Assembly (NCBI RefSeq): GCF_042477335.2
Contig: NC_091245.1
Location: forward strand, 82,312,501-82,376,500
Length of the DNA stretch: 64,000 bases
Origin: Ovis canadensis
Taxonomy: Eukaryota > Chordata > Mammalia > Artiodactyla > Bovidae
Direction of reading: 5' to 3'
The notes beneath the pieces are model-generated. The model was not told the origin of the DNA. It ran no database searches and worked only from the letters and a program-made list of their open reading frames with translations. Position 1 is the first letter of the stretch. Each line of letters starts with the position of its first letter. The position numbers and the translations under genes are program-made. Below, piece after piece: positions 12,536 through 23,709 of the stretch.

Positions 12536-13450
12536 AGCAGAATATATCAAGAAGTATTTTACAACTCAACAATAAACAACAACATAAGTTCAAAGGTAGA
12601 AATTATTTGAATAGTGTTTTCTCTAAAGAAAATATACAAATGACCAGTAAGCTCATGAAATTTAACTAAAAGAAAAATTCAGTTAAGAACCACAATGTGA
12701 TACCACTAACATACAATGGGAGGGAAAATTTTAAAAAGAAAAAAAAAAAGGACAATAATAAATGCTGGTGAGCATGAATATGAACACCAAAGTGTTGATA
12801 CATTACTGATAGGGATGTAAAATGGTACAGCCTATTTGGGAAACAGTTGGGCAGTTATTTTAAAAGTTCACTTCTAGGTATATACTGATAAGAAATGAAA
12901 ACATATATCCTTGAAAAATTTATACAGAAATGACCATGGAAGCATCATTCACAACAGCCAAGGAAGGGAAACAATCCAAATGTCTATCATTCAATGAATG
13001 TATAAACAAAAATGTGTTAAATATACACCACAGAATATTATTTCAGTTATAAAATAAATAAAGTACTTTTATATGCTACGACATGGACGGACCTTTAAAA
13101 AATTAAATGAATTAAGCTAGATATAATAGACCATATATTCTATGATCTCATTTATATGATATCTCCAGAAAAAACATTCATTAAGACATTAAGTATATTA
13201 GTTGTTCCCAGGGGCTGGTGTAAGTGGGCAGAAAATTAACATATAAATGTAAAACATCTGTTCCAGTATTTGGTTAACAGAAAGTTCTTAATTAACTGTA
13301 CTTAGCTTTCTTCTTTAAAAAATTAATAAAAATGCAAGCAATAAAAATAATAAAGTTATTTCACCAAAGAAGTTAATTAAGCACATGAAACTATAATCAA
13401 CATTATTCTTTACTATAAAAATGCAAGTTAAAAGTAAAATATCTATTAAG

Positions 13451-13646
13451 GTGGCATAGCAGTAAAGAATCTGCCCACCAATCCAGAAGACGCAAGAGAC
13501 ACAGGTTCAATTCTTGGGTCAGGAAGATTCTACTGCAATAGGAAATGGCCACCCATTCCAGTATTCTTGCCTGGAAAATTCCATGGCCAGAGGAGCCTGG
13601 AGGTTCCTGGGGTTGCAAAGAGTCATACACGACTGAACATATGCAC
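13451..13646 (+). mobile_element. Bov-tA-type SINE
   Basis: The tRNA-derived head lacks its first bases; GTAAAGAATCTGCC, GGTTCAATTCTTGGGTCAGG and CATTCCAGTATTCTTGCCTGG follow in the normal order. The element ends at ACACGACTGAAC. Confidence 0.85.
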
Positions 13647-13679
13647 ACATTAAATGACTAAAATGAAAGCATATGACCA

Positions 13680-13893
13680 GGGCTTCCCAGGTGGCTCAGT
13701 GGTAAAGAATTGCTAACACAGGAGATACACGTTTGATCCTTGGGTTGGGACGATCCCCTGGAGAAGGAAATGGCAACCCACTCCAATATTCTTGCCTGGA
13801 AAATCTATGGACAGAGGTGCCTGGCTGGGTACAGTCCATAGGATCATAAACGAGTAAGACATCACTTGGAGACTAAATAGCAACAGCAACAAT
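13680..13893 (+). mobile_element. Bov-tA SINE
   Basis: It starts GGGCTTCCCAGGTGGCTCAG, has GTTTGATCCTTGGGTTGGG and GGAGAAGGAAATGGCAACCC, and ends with a CAACAGCAACAA tail. It lies only about 33 bases after the preceding SINE. Confidence 0.92.
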
Positions 13894-13965
13894 ACATAGT
13901 GTTGGTAAGAATATGAAGCAACTGTAAATCTCATTTAGTGTTAGTAGAAATATAAAATGGTGCAA

Positions 13966-14181
13966 AGAAAGAAAGTTAAGTCATTCAGTCGTGTCTGACT
14001 CTCTGCAACCCCATGGACTGTAGCTTTCCAGGCTCCCCTGTCCATGGAATTTTCCAAGCAAGAGTACTGGAGTGGGTTGCCATTTCCTTTTCCAGGGGAT
14101 CTTCCTGACTCAGGGATCGAATCTGGGTCTCCTGCATTGCAAAAAGATGCTTTACCATCTGAGACACCAGAAGAGAGAGGC
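13966..14181 (-). mobile_element. Bov-tA SINE, antisense, with TSD
   Basis: AAAATGGTGCAA at 13954-13965 is repeated at 14182-14193 (12 of 12). Between the copies lies an antisense SINE with TCAGTCGTGTCTGACTC, GAGTGGGTTGCCATTTCC and GGGTCTCCTGCATTGCA. Confidence 0.95.
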
Positions 14182-14419
14182 AAAATGGTGCAACTACTTT
14201 GAAAAAATATTTTGAAGTTATTTATATAGTTAAAGGTATGCCTATTATATGACATCTATTTTACTTCTATATACTTATTCAATAAAATTAAAGCATGTAT
14301 AAATGATAAAGCTGTATACAAATATTCATAGGAGCATTATTTTCAACAAAACCAGGAAATTATCTAAATATGCATCAACTGAGTGCAGAAACATTTCTGT
14401 ATATTTATATGACAGAATG

Positions 14420-14621
14420 TGTGTGTTAGTTGTTCAGTCATGTCTGACTATTTGTGACTTCATGGGCTGTAGCCAGCTGGGCTTCTCTGTCCGTGGGAAT
14501 TCTCCAGGCAAGAATACTGGGTTGCCGTTTCCTTCTCCAGGGGATCTTCTTGACTCAAGAATTGAACCCATGTCTCCTGCATTGCAGGCAGATTCTTTAC
14601 CCACTGGACCATCAGGGAAGC
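14420..14621 (-). mobile_element. Bov-tA SINE, antisense, with TSD
   Basis: TATATGACAGAATG at 14406-14419 and TATATGATAGAATG at 14622-14635 form a TSD (13 of 14). The body has TTCAGTCATGTCTGAC, GGGTTGCCGTTTCC and ATGTCTCCTGCATTGCAGG. Confidence 0.95.
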
Positions 14622-14705
14622 TATATGATAGAATGCTTTATAGTAATAAAATAGAAAGAAATAGGGATAAATACAATAATATTGATGAAGGTCAATATAC
14701 TTAAG

Positions 14706-16363
14706 AAGTCAAACCAAAGAGAGTAGGTATTCATGAGAAAAAGATTAACACAAGTTTTGTTTCTTAGAGATTCATGTCTCCAAGAGAACCTAGACCCAAG
14801 ATATTAACTTTGGTGAACCTCAGAGTATCTAGACTTCAGAAGGTATTTTATGTTAGTGATTGAGGACTTCGTTGTGTACAAATGGAGCAAAGGACCATGC
14901 TATAATGGCCTGTCAGGACTGTTTACATAAATATCAAGATTGTTGATATTTAATTGGTTTCATTTTTACAATTCTGAGTTTCAGTTCCATAAAGCCTCAG
15001 ACTGTGGCTTTCAGGTGGGTTTCTCTAGGGAAGAGTACTGAGCACACATCCCTTTAATTCACAGCCAAAGAGAAAACACATTCTTTGAGACTCCAGAAGA
15101 AGTCATCACCTAATGTAGTCATTTTTCCTATGACTGGCTATGTACCCTTTTGCTATATAAAGCTGAGCTCTGAGTTTAATCAGCTATTGAGATGTGTATG
15201 TCCTGATACAAATTGGCACATTTCAGGGCAGTTCTTAAAATCTCCAAACTTTTTGTATTATATTTATGAAAATTCTAGAAAATGCAGAAAGCAGATCAGT
15301 CATCAGAATAGGAGAACCTTGAGGGGGTAATTATAAAAGCATGCAAAGAAAGTTTTGAGGCTAATGGCTATGTTAATAAGCTTGCTTTTGGTGGTGACCT
15401 CACAGGTGTACAGATATGTCAAAATATCAATCTACTAAATAATTTTTATTTGTTGTATATAACAACCACCTTTAATAACTTCAGGATGGTCCATACACAA
15501 TTTCCTTTAGAATTTGTATGTGTACTTTAAAGTATTTTCAGATGCATGTGCATTCTGAATCATAAGCATCTCCACTTAATTTTCATGTTGCCAACTATAC
15601 ATTCATAAGACCCAAACACTTGACCCTCTATCAATCCTGTTACTTGTTAACATAAAATTGAATTTGCTAAAGAGTACTGTTCAAAGCTTAAGATTTTTCT
15701 CACTTTTATGTTCCTATAAGTGATTCTAATATTTTGAAATGTGTAAAATAGCTAAAACTGATTTCTCTGATTTATCTAATTGAATATTATTGAAAATATA
15801 TTACATATATGTATTGAATATACAGTATCCACTGAATATGTTAATACATTTAAAACCATTATACACGTTAAGTGGGTGAACCGTGTGATGTAGGAATTAT
15901 TACTCAAAAAAAACTGCAATAATAATGGCATACCAAATATGTCATGCTGATTAACTTAATTATAACAAGTAAAATTTTCTAGATTATTCTTATCACAAAA
16001 AAATAGTAAAAATAAGTGAAAATCTTCAAAGGAATAAAAATAGATATATCTTAAAATGATCATAACTTGGGAATTTTTTCTCAGTAACAATTTTCTAAAT
16101 GTTGACAGCCTTATATGACACATTAACTGATCTATAACTAAATTGAGAGGGAGATCTAAGGAAGTAAATAGTGACTAAATTTAAATTTGCTCATAACTGA
16201 TATCTATCTGCATTGTTCTACTTTCCTGTAGTTTTCTGAAGAAAATCATATTATCACACTAGTAGTTAACATTTCAATCTATACATTCAGGGTTTTCAAG
16301 TAAGTTTTTTTAATATATAAATTATTTTTAATCTGACAAGTTGAACTGCTCTAAGAAGAAACC
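14706..16363. other. AT-rich interval, nothing recognised
   Basis: About 1.65 kb without a nameable repeat or exon. The 81-codon frame at 15085-15330 shows no domain. Confidence 0.5.
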
Positions 16364-16452
16364 TTCAAGGGTTCTTCTCAAACATAGGGATCAAACCCAA
16401 GTTTCCTACATCTCCTAGATTGGCAGGTGGATTCTTTACCACTGAGAAGATC
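16364..16452 (-). mobile_element. Bov-tA-type SINE head, antisense, truncated
   Basis: ATAGGGATCAAACCCAAGTT and GGTGGATTCTTTACCACTGA are the antisense tRNA-derived part. The BovB-derived body is absent. It abuts an L1 fragment at about 16455. Confidence 0.7.
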
Positions 16453-16665
16453 CAGTTCCAGAGACAACCATAATTCAAAAAGATGCATTTAGGGGCATAT
16501 GGTAGTTTTATTCTTTGTTTGTTTGTTTGTTTTTTAGGAATCTCTATACTGTTATCCATAATCACTGTATCGATTTATATTCCCACCAACAGTGCAAGAG
16601 GAGTCCCTTTTCTCTACATCCTCTCCAGCATTTGTTTGTAGATATTTTGATGATGCCATTCTGAC

Positions 16666-16960
16666 CACTTAATCCTAAAGGAAATCAACCCTGAATACTC
16701 ATTGGGAGGAATAATGCTGAACCTGAAGCTCCAATACTCTGGCCACCTGATATGAAGGGCCTACTCACTAGAAAAGACCCTGATGCCAGGAAAGACTGAG
16801 GGCAAGAGGAGAAGGGGGCAGCAGAGGATGAGATAGCATCACTGACTCAATGCATATGACTTTGAGCAAACTCTGGGAGATAGTGAAGGACAGGGAAACC
16901 TGACATGCTCCAGTTAACAGGGATGTAAAGAGTCAGACACAACAGAGCAACTGAACAACA
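16666..16960 (+). mobile_element. BovB 3' end, 295 bp, with TSD, inside inverted L1
   Basis: CCATTCTGAC at 16656-16665 and 16961-16970 is a perfect 10-bp TSD. The insert starts at the codons for I-L-K-E-I-N-P and ends with AGAGCAACTGAACAACA, an older-type tail. The antisense L1 continues in phase on both sides. Confidence 0.95.
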
Positions 16961-17429
16961 CCATTCTGACTGGTGTAGGGTGATACATCATAGTAGCTTT
17001 GATTTGCATTTGTCATTGAAGTTTTGATTTTTACTCCTTTAGTAATGAGTAATACTAAGCCTCTTTTGATGTATTTATTGGTCATTTGTATGTCTTCTTT
17101 GGAGAAAATGTCTGTTTAGGTCTTCTGCCCATTTTTTGACTGGGTTGTTTCTTTTTCTGATATTTAGCTGCATGAGTTACTTGTATATTTTTGAGTTTAA
17201 TTCTTTGTCAGTTTCTTTATTTGCAATTATTTTTTTCCATTTTAGCACTGTCTTTTAATCTTGTTTATAGTTTCCTTTGCTGCACAAAAGCCTACCGGGC
17301 ATACAATCTGAGACAACCATAATTCAAAAGACACATGTACCCCAGTGTTCACTGCAGCGGTATTTACATTAGCCAGGGCTGGGAAGCAACTTAGATGTCC
17401 ATCAAAAGATGAATGGATAAATATGTTGT

Positions 17430-17431
<2 letters not shown>

Positions 17432-17476
<45 letters not shown>

Positions 17477-17517
17477 ATACATACACACACACAAACACAC
17501 ACATATGTATACACACA
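17432..17517. repeat. (TA)n/(CA)n microsatellite
   Basis: About 37 bases of alternating TA, then about 50 bases of interrupted AC/ATAC. It lies within an L1 3' region. The open frames over it (such as 17242-17514 minus) are artefacts of the repeat. Confidence 0.95.
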
Positions 17518-18007
17518 ATGAAATATTATTCAGACATAAAAAGGAACAAATTTGAGTCAGTTAAAATGAGGTGGGTTAACCTAGAGCGTTATATAGATTG
17601 AAGTAACTTAGAAAGAGAAAAGCAAATAGAATATACTATTGCATATATTTATATAGAATCTAGAAAAATAACAGTGATAAACCTACTTGCAGCAGGAATA
17701 TAGATGCAGACATAGAGAATGGACTTCTGGACACAGCAGGGGAAGGAGAAGTGGGATGAACTGAGAGTGTTGCACTGATATACATACACTACCATTTGTA
17801 AAATAGATAGCTAGTGGGAAGCTCCTGTGCAGCACATAGAGCTCAGCCCAGTGCTCTTTGATTACCTAGAGGGGTGGGATAGGGGTAGGTGGTAGGGGGG
17901 CTCAAGGGGGAGGGGATATATGCATACTCATGGCTGATTCATATAGTTGTATGGGAGAAACCAATACAAAATTGTAAAGCAATTATACTCCAATTAAAAA
18001 GAAACTT

Positions 18008-18511
18008 TTGAAATACATGCAGCTCAATTCCAGAAAAATAAATGACCCAATCAAAAAATGGGCCAAAGAACTAAATAGACATTTCTCCAAAGAAGACATA
18101 CGGATGGCTAATAAACACATGAAAAGATGCTCAACAGCACTCATTATTAGAGAAATGCAAATCAAGACCACAATGAGGTACCATTTCACACAAGTCAGAA
18201 TGGCTGCGATCCAAAAGTCTACAAGCAATAAATGCTGGAGACAGTGTGGAGAAAAGGGAACCCTCTTACACTGTTGGTGGGAATGCAAACTAGTACAGCC
18301 ACTATGGAGAACAGTGTGGAGATTCCTTAAAAAACTTCAAATAGAACTGTCTTATGACCCAGCAATCCCACTGCTGGGCATACACATTGAGGAAACCAGA
18401 ATTGAAAGAGACACGTGTACCCCAATGTTCATTGCAGCACTGTTTATAATAGCCAGGACATGGAAGCAACCTAGATGTCCATCAGCAGATGAATGGATAA
18501 GAAAGCTGTGA
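18008..18511 (+). pseudogene. L1 ORF2 C-terminal fragment, 167 codons
   Basis: This frame encodes the cysteine-bearing C-terminal region of L1 ORF2p after the RT. Near residues 77-96 is a pattern [20 protein letters not shown]. After it come [10 protein letters not shown] and S-A-D-E-W-I-R-K. A stop replaces the next codon; the last ~60 residues of the usual C-terminus (Y-Y-S-A, then W-M-N-L-E and S-E-V-S-Q) are still readable after it. The first few codons belong to flanking sequence. Endonuclease and RT are lost through 5' truncation, so no function is expected. Confidence 0.85.
18009..18021 (+). mobile_element. Start of old L1 fragment split by the L1 at 18022
   Basis: AAATACATGCA at 18011-18021 is the left TSD. 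After the inserted L1, the right TSD is followed by CCCCCGTATTCATTGCAGC, so this short piece and 19012-19880 were once joined. Confidence 0.7.
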
Positions 18512-19011
18512 TACCTATACACAATGGAGTATTACTCAGCCTTTAAAAAGAATACATTTGAATCAGTTCTAATGAGGTGGATGAATCTGGAGCCGATTAT
18601 ACAGAGTGAAGTAAGCCAGACAGAAAAACACCAATACAGTATACTAACACATATATATGGAATTTAGAAAGATGGTAATGATGACCCTGTATGCGAGAGA
18701 GCAAAAGAGACACAGATGTAAAGAACAGACTCTTGGACTCTGTGGGAGAGGGAGAGGGAGAGGGTGGGATGATTTGGAAGAATGGCAATGAAACATGTAT
18801 ACTATCATGTAAGAAACGAATCACTAGTCTAGGTTTGATACAGGATACAGGATGCTTGGGGCTGGTGCACTGGGATGACCCAGACAGATGATACGGGGAG
18901 GATGGTGGGAGGGGGTTTCAGGGTTGGGAACTCATGTACACCTGTGGTGGATTCATGTCAATGTATGGCAAACCAATAAAGTAAAATAATTAAAAAAATA
19001 AAAATAAAATA
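18022..19011 (+). mobile_element. Artiodactyl L1 3' end, 990 bp, with TSD
   Basis: It is 5'-truncated in late ORF2, with the intact C-terminal frame at 18008-18511. The 3' UTR has GGAGAGGGAGAGGG and the end AATAAAGTAAAATAATT plus an A-rich tail. The TSD AAATACATGCA (11 bp) is at 18011-18021 and 19012-19022. It is the most intact L1 in the window and is inserted into another L1. Confidence 0.93.
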
Positions 19012-19410
19012 AAATACATGCACCCCCGTATTCATTGCAGCATTATTTCCAATAGTTAAGACATGAAGCACCCTAAATGTCCATCAACTTATGAATGGAT
19101 AAAGAAAATATGTACACACACACTCACACACTCACAGAATAGAATATTACTCAGCCATAAAATAATGAAGTGATGTCATTTGCAGGAACATGGATGGATT
19201 TAGAGATTATCCTATTATGTGAAGTATATCAGACAGTGATAGACAAATATTGTGATATCACTTATAAATAAAATATATTTTAAAAATGATACAAATGAAT
19301 CTATTTACAAAACAAAACTAGACTCACAGACATTTAAGACAAACTTCTGGTTACCAAAGTGACAGTAAGGGGTGGGGGAGATATATTAGGATTTGGGATT
19401 AGCATATGCA

Positions 19411-19619
19411 AGTATTCTTGCTCAGTTGCTACCTCCTGTCTGATTCTGTGACCCCATGGACTGCAGCCCACCAGGCTCCTCTGTCCATTGGATTTCCCAG
19501 GAAATAATACTGGAGTGGGTTGTCATTTCCTTCTCAAGGGGATCTTCTGACCCAGTAATCAAACCTGTGTCTCCTGCATTGCAGGCAGATTCTTTACCAC
19601 TGAGCTACCTGGGAAGCCT
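19411..19619 (-). mobile_element. Bov-tA SINE, antisense, with TSD
   Basis: GGGATTAGCATATGCA at 19395-19410 and GGGATTAGCATATACA at 19620-19635 are a 16-bp TSD with one mismatch. The body is a full antisense SINE ending AGCTACCTGGGAAGCC. Confidence 0.95.
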
Positions 19620-19639
19620 GGGATTAGCATATACATACT

Positions 19640-19768
19640 TCTGCTGCTGCTAAGTCACTTCAGTTGTGTCCAACTCTGTGCGACTCCATAGATGGCAGCC
19701 CACCAGGCTCCTTTGACCCTGGGATTCTCCAAGGAAGCATACTGGAGTGGGTTGCCATTTCCTTTTCC
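19640..19768 (-). mobile_element. Bov-A2-type SINE monomer, antisense, with TSD
   Basis: ATACATACT at 19631-19639 and 19769-19777 is a 9-bp TSD. The GCTGCTGCTAAGTC start and CCATAGATGGCAGCCCACC are typical of Bov-A2. Only one monomer is present. Its left TSD overlaps the right TSD of the preceding SINE, so it landed after, or at the edge of, that event. Confidence 0.9.
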
Positions 19769-19904
19769 ATACATACTACTACTATATATAAAATAAACAA
19801 GGACCTACTGAATAGCATAGGAAGCTATATTCAATATTTTATAACAACCTGTAATGGAAAAGAACATCGATCACTTAGATATACATATTAACACAAGGTA
19901 AATT

Positions 19905-20372
19905 GTCAACAAAAGTCCATCTAGTCAAAGCTATGATTTTTCCAGTGGTCTTGTATGGATGTGAGAGTTGGACTGTAAAGAAAGATGAGCACTGAGGGTT
20001 GATGCTTTTGAACTGTGTGTTGGAGAAGACTCTTGAGAGTCCCTTGGATTGCAAGGAGATCCAACCAGTCCATCCTAAAGGAAACCATTCCTGACTATTC
20101 ATTGGAAGGACTGATGCTGAAGCTGAAACTCCAATACTTTGGCCACCTGATGCGAAGAACTGACTCATTGGAAAAGACCCTGGTGCTGGGAAACATCGAA
20201 GGCAGGAGGAGAAGGGGATAACAGAGGATGAGATGGCTGGATGGCATCACTGACTCAATGGACATGAGTTTGAGTAAACTCTGGGAGTTGGTGTTGGACA
20301 GGGAGGCCTGACGTGCTGCAGTCCATGGGGTTGCAAAGAGTCGGACGTGACTGACTAACTGAACTGAACTGA
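19905..20372 (+). mobile_element. BovB 3' end, 5'-truncated
   Basis: It begins at TCAACAAAAGTCCATCTAGTC and covers the C-terminal region to ACTGAACTGAACTGAA. Small deletions (for example in the W-C-W-R-R-L-L codons near 20015) break the frame. No TSD was found. Confidence 0.9.
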
Positions 20373-20798
20373 AATTACCAATAATTCAATTTTAAAAATG
20401 GTTTAAAAAGATGTTTGTCTACATCTCAAATATCAAGTCTAAAAATTAAATTACTCTCATTTTGGTACTTAATTATTTTAAAACCTGTATTGGTTGCTAC
20501 ACATAAAAGTATTTACTTATAGATGTAGGAAAACCTTACAGTTCTAAGAAACTACAACAGTGATAGACTCAGATGATCATTACTCTGTGATGACTCAATT
20601 ATCCTAGTTGCTATCGTTAATCGATAAATTCAGTGCAATCAAGGTAGAGCTGTCATTAGCTTATCTATTTTTAACTCCCTCTGGCCAGCCTGCTCTCAAT
20701 TTAGGAGATCTAATGAAGGACTATTATGTTTGCATGAAGTTGTATCACTAATTTGGCCACTGAAAAGATGACTTTTGTTGATAATTTAAATGTTTTAC
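20373..20798. other. Unclassified AT-rich interval
   Basis: About 425 bases with no repeat, exon or RNA structure that I can name. Confidence 0.5.
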
Positions 20799-20808
20799 CA
20801 TGTTTAAA

Positions 20809-21010
20809 GGGTTTTCCTGGTGACAGATGGGAAAGAATCCACCTGCAATTCAGGAGACCAGAGTTTGATCCCTGGGTTGGGAAGATCCTCTGGAGGAGGG
20901 GATGGCAACCCACTCCAATGCCTATAGAGTCCCCATGGACAAAGGAGCCTGGCATGGCTGCAGAGCATGGGGTTACAAAGAGTCAGACATGACTGAATGA
21001 CTAAGCACAG
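20809..21010 (+). mobile_element. Bov-tA-type SINE with TSD
   Basis: CATGTTTAAA at 20799-20808 and 21011-21020 is a perfect 10-bp TSD. The body includes AGTTTGATCCCTGGGTTGGG and a degenerate CACTCCAATGCC. It is diverged. Confidence 0.93.
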
Positions 21011-21020
21011 CATGTTTAAA

Positions 21021-21482
21021 ACAGATGACTGGCAATTATTTCTTTAGCAAAAAAGAAAAATGTGTTTTTTCACAATCCACAAAGTATTCCAATTAGGAGG
21101 ATCATTAACTCTGGTAAGACAAGTGCAAGTGTCCAGCAGAAATAAAGAAAACTCTTTTATAGAGGGGGAAGGTAAAATGGGAGGGCTATAGTAAACAAAA
21201 GGTCAATGGTTTTTCACTGGCTTTTCAATGGGTTGTGACAAGACTCTCACTGGTTGACTCTTTCCAGTAAATTATAATATCTGTTCATTAATTTCTTATG
21301 AATACTTGCAGGATTAAATGTCTTCAGTAACCAAAGTACATTTAGATTACAATTATCAATAAACCACCTGAAGTCATTTATGTCTCACTGAAAATAAAAC
21401 TCAGAATATAGTGCTATTAAATTAATGTCATTCTCACTCATAATAAAAAATGCTCATAATTTTAAATTTAATTTTACAACAA
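21021..21482. other. Unclassified interval
   Basis: About 460 bases, AT-rich, with no repeat or exon that I can name. Confidence 0.45.
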
Positions 21483-23221
21483 AAGCTTTCACAAGCCTCT
21501 TATCCTCATACAACAGAAGGCAGACAGAATAAAAACCACAATCAGAGACAACTAACCAAACTGATCACATGGATCACAGCCTTGTCTAACTTAATGAAAC
21601 TATGAGCCATGCTGTGTAGGGCCACCCAGGATGGATAGGTCATGGTCAAAAGTGGTCCATTGGAGAAGGGAATGGCAAACCACTTCAGTATTCTTGCCTT
21701 GAAAACCCCGTGAACAGTATGAAAAGGTAAAAAGATATGACAGTGAAAGATAAACTTCCCAGGTCAGTAGGTGCCCAATATGCTACTGGAGAAGATTGGA
21801 GATATAACTCAAGAAAAAATGAAGGGACAGAACCAAAATGAAAACAACACCCAGCTGTGAATATGACTGGTGATGGAAGTGAAGTCCAGTGCTATAAAAA
21901 GCAGTATGGCATAGGAACCTGGAATGTTAGGTCCATGAAATCAAGGCAAATCGGAAGTGGTCAAACCAGGAGACAGCAAGAGTGAACAAGTGTACGTCAA
22001 CATTTTAGGAATCAGTGAACTAAAATGGACCGGAATAGGTGAATTTAATTCAGATGACCACTATATCTACTACTGTGGGCAAGAATCCCTTAGAAGAAAC
22101 GGAGTAGCCTTCAAGTCAAAAAAAGAATCTGAAATGCAGTACTTGGGTACAATCTCAAAAACAACAGAATGATCTCTGTTCATTTCCAATGCAAACCATT
22201 CAATATCACAGTAATCCAAGTCTATGTCCCAACCAGTAATGCTGAAGAAGCTGAAGTTGAATGGTACTACGAAGACCTACCAGACTTTCTATAACTAATA
22301 CCTTTATATCACAGGGAACTAGAATGAAACAGTAGAATGACAAGAAATATGTGGAGTAACAGGCAAATTTGGCCTTGGAGGACAAAATGAAGCAGGACAA
22401 AGGCTAACAGAGTGTTGCCAAGGGAATACACTTGTCATGGCAGCCATCTTCTTAAAACAACACAAGAGACAACTCTACATATGGATGTCACAGATGGTCA
22501 ATACTGAAACTAGACTGATTTTTCTTTGCAGCCGAAGGTGGAGAAGCTCTATACAGTCAGCAAAAACAAGGCCAGAGCTGACAGTGATTCAGATCATGAA
22601 ATCGTTATTGCAAAATTCAGACTTAAACTGAAGAAAGCAGGGGAAACCAAAACATTCAGGTATGACCTAAATCAAACCCCTTACAGTTATACAGTGGAAA
22701 TGACAAATAGATTCAAGAGATTAGATTTGATAGACAGAGTGTCTGAAGAACTATGATGCAGGTTTGTGACATTGTACAGGAGGTGGTGATCAAGACAATC
22801 CCCCCAAAATATAAAGACAAAATGGTTTTCTGAGGAGGATATAAAAATAGCTGAGAAAATTAGTTAAAGGCAAAGGAGAAATGGAAAGATGTACCCATCT
22901 GAATGCAGAGTTCCAAAGAATTCAAGGAGAAATAAGAAAGTCTTGTCAGTCATCAATGCAAAGAAACCAGAAAACAATAGAATGGGAAAGACTAGAAATC
23001 TTTTCAAGAAAATTAGAGATATCAAGGGAAATTTTCATGCAAAGAAAGGACAGAAACAGTATGGACCTAAGGGAGGCAGAAGATATTAAGAAGAGGTGGC
23101 AAGAATACAGAGCACTATACAGAAAATATCTTAATGACCCAGATAACCACGATGGTGTGATCACTCATCTAGGGCCAACATCCTGGACTGTGAAGTCAAG
23201 TGGGCCTTTGGAAGCATCACT

Positions 23222-23709
23222 ATGAACAAAGCTAGTGGAGGTGATAGAATTCCAGTTGAGCCATTTCAAATCTTAAAAGATAGTGCTGTTAAAGAGCTGA
23301 ACTCAATATGCCTGCAAATCTGGAAAACTCAGCAGTGGCCACAGGACTGGAAAATTCAGTTTTCATTCCAATCTCAAAGAAAGGCAAAGCCAAAGAATGT
23401 TCAGACTACCATACAATTGCACCCATCTCACATACTAGCAAAATTCTCCAAGCCAGCCTCAGTACATGAACAAAGAATGCCAGATGTTCAGGCTGAATTT
23501 AGAAAAGGCAGAGGAATCAGAAATCAAATTACCAACATCTGTTGGATCATAGAAAAATCAAGAGAGTTCCAGAAAAGCATCTACTTCTGCTTTACTGACT
23601 ATGTCAAAGCCTTTTACTCTGTGTATCACAATAAACTGTGGAAAATTCTTCAAGAGATGGGAATACCAGATGACCTTTTAAAAATGTGTGTGCCTCCTGA
23701 AATATCTGT
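23222..23709 (+). pseudogene. BovB N-terminal RT fragment
   Basis: The frame starting at 23222 encodes the RT N-terminal blocks, with N-K-A-S-G-G-D-R-I-P-V-E. Near residues 120-140 is a motif A region reading Y-V-K-A-F-Y-S-V-Y-H. The usual second aspartate-bearing stretch (AKAFDCVDH in the sister copy at 34852) is changed here: the D after F is Y and VDH is VYH. The copy is therefore catalytically dead even where open. After 23709 the frame runs on into the antisense BovB insertion. Confidence 0.75.

Larger units (their letters stand above)
9630..13330 (+). mobile_element. Old mammalian L1 (ORF2 3' half to 3' UTR), split by insertions
   Basis: Frames read with stops resemble the later part of L1 ORF2. 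Near 9950-9990 is a degraded E-D-D-K-I-F-Y segment, and near 10080 a segment like S-V-L-F-L-N-N-N-E-Q-S-E. Later come the matches for the region around 11100-11400, and near 12750-13200 the region before the ORF2 end (the host-L1 hallmark of small GGxATGTAAAATGG and ATGGACGGAC tracts). It is interrupted by a young L1 (10165-10792), a SINE (11431-11597) and a BovB (11741-12535). Decay and divergence fit an L1M-like age; the subfamily is not assigned. Confidence 0.75.
13894..14705 (+). mobile_element. Old L1 fragment (ORF2 end), split by two SINEs
   Basis: Between SINEs the sequence reads like the region near the end of L1 ORF2: a TTGGTAAGAATATGAAGCAA start, AAAATGGTGCAACTAC, then TACAAATATTCATAGGAGC and ATGCATCAACTGA. 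Two antisense SINEs with TSDs (13966-14181 and 14420-14621) interrupt it. The right border is uncertain. Confidence 0.6.
16461..18008. mobile_element. Artiodactyl L1 with inverted 5' part
   Basis: From about 16490 to 17290 the L1 ORF2 is antisense: CCCACCAACAGTGCAAGAGG at about 16584, then on to TTTGCTGCACAAAAGC. At about 17291 orientation flips to plus and runs through ACATGTACCCCAGTGTTC, TTATACTCCAATTAAAA and a short A-rich tail near 18000. An inverted 5' part followed by a normal 3' part is the signature of twin priming. The motif GAGACAACCATAATTCAAAA occurs in plus orientation at both 16461-16480 and 17310-17329, flanking the inverted part. A BovB piece with TSD (16666-16960) and a TA/AC microsatellite (17432-17517) lie inside. 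Confidence 0.75.
19012..19880 (+). mobile_element. Old L1 3' end, split by two antisense SINEs
   Basis: After the TSD it reads CCGTATTCATTGCAGCATT, ATGAATGGATAAAGAAAATA, AGAATATTACTCAGCC and GGAACATGGATGGA, the end of ORF2 with stops, then a 3' UTR to about 19880. The SINEs at 19411-19619 and 19640-19768 split it; both have TSDs made from this L1. Confidence 0.75.

Noticed and set aside
17242..17601. Short proteins rich in Y/I/C/V repeats on both strands
   Set aside because: They are translations of the (TA)n/(CA)n microsatellite at 17432-17517.
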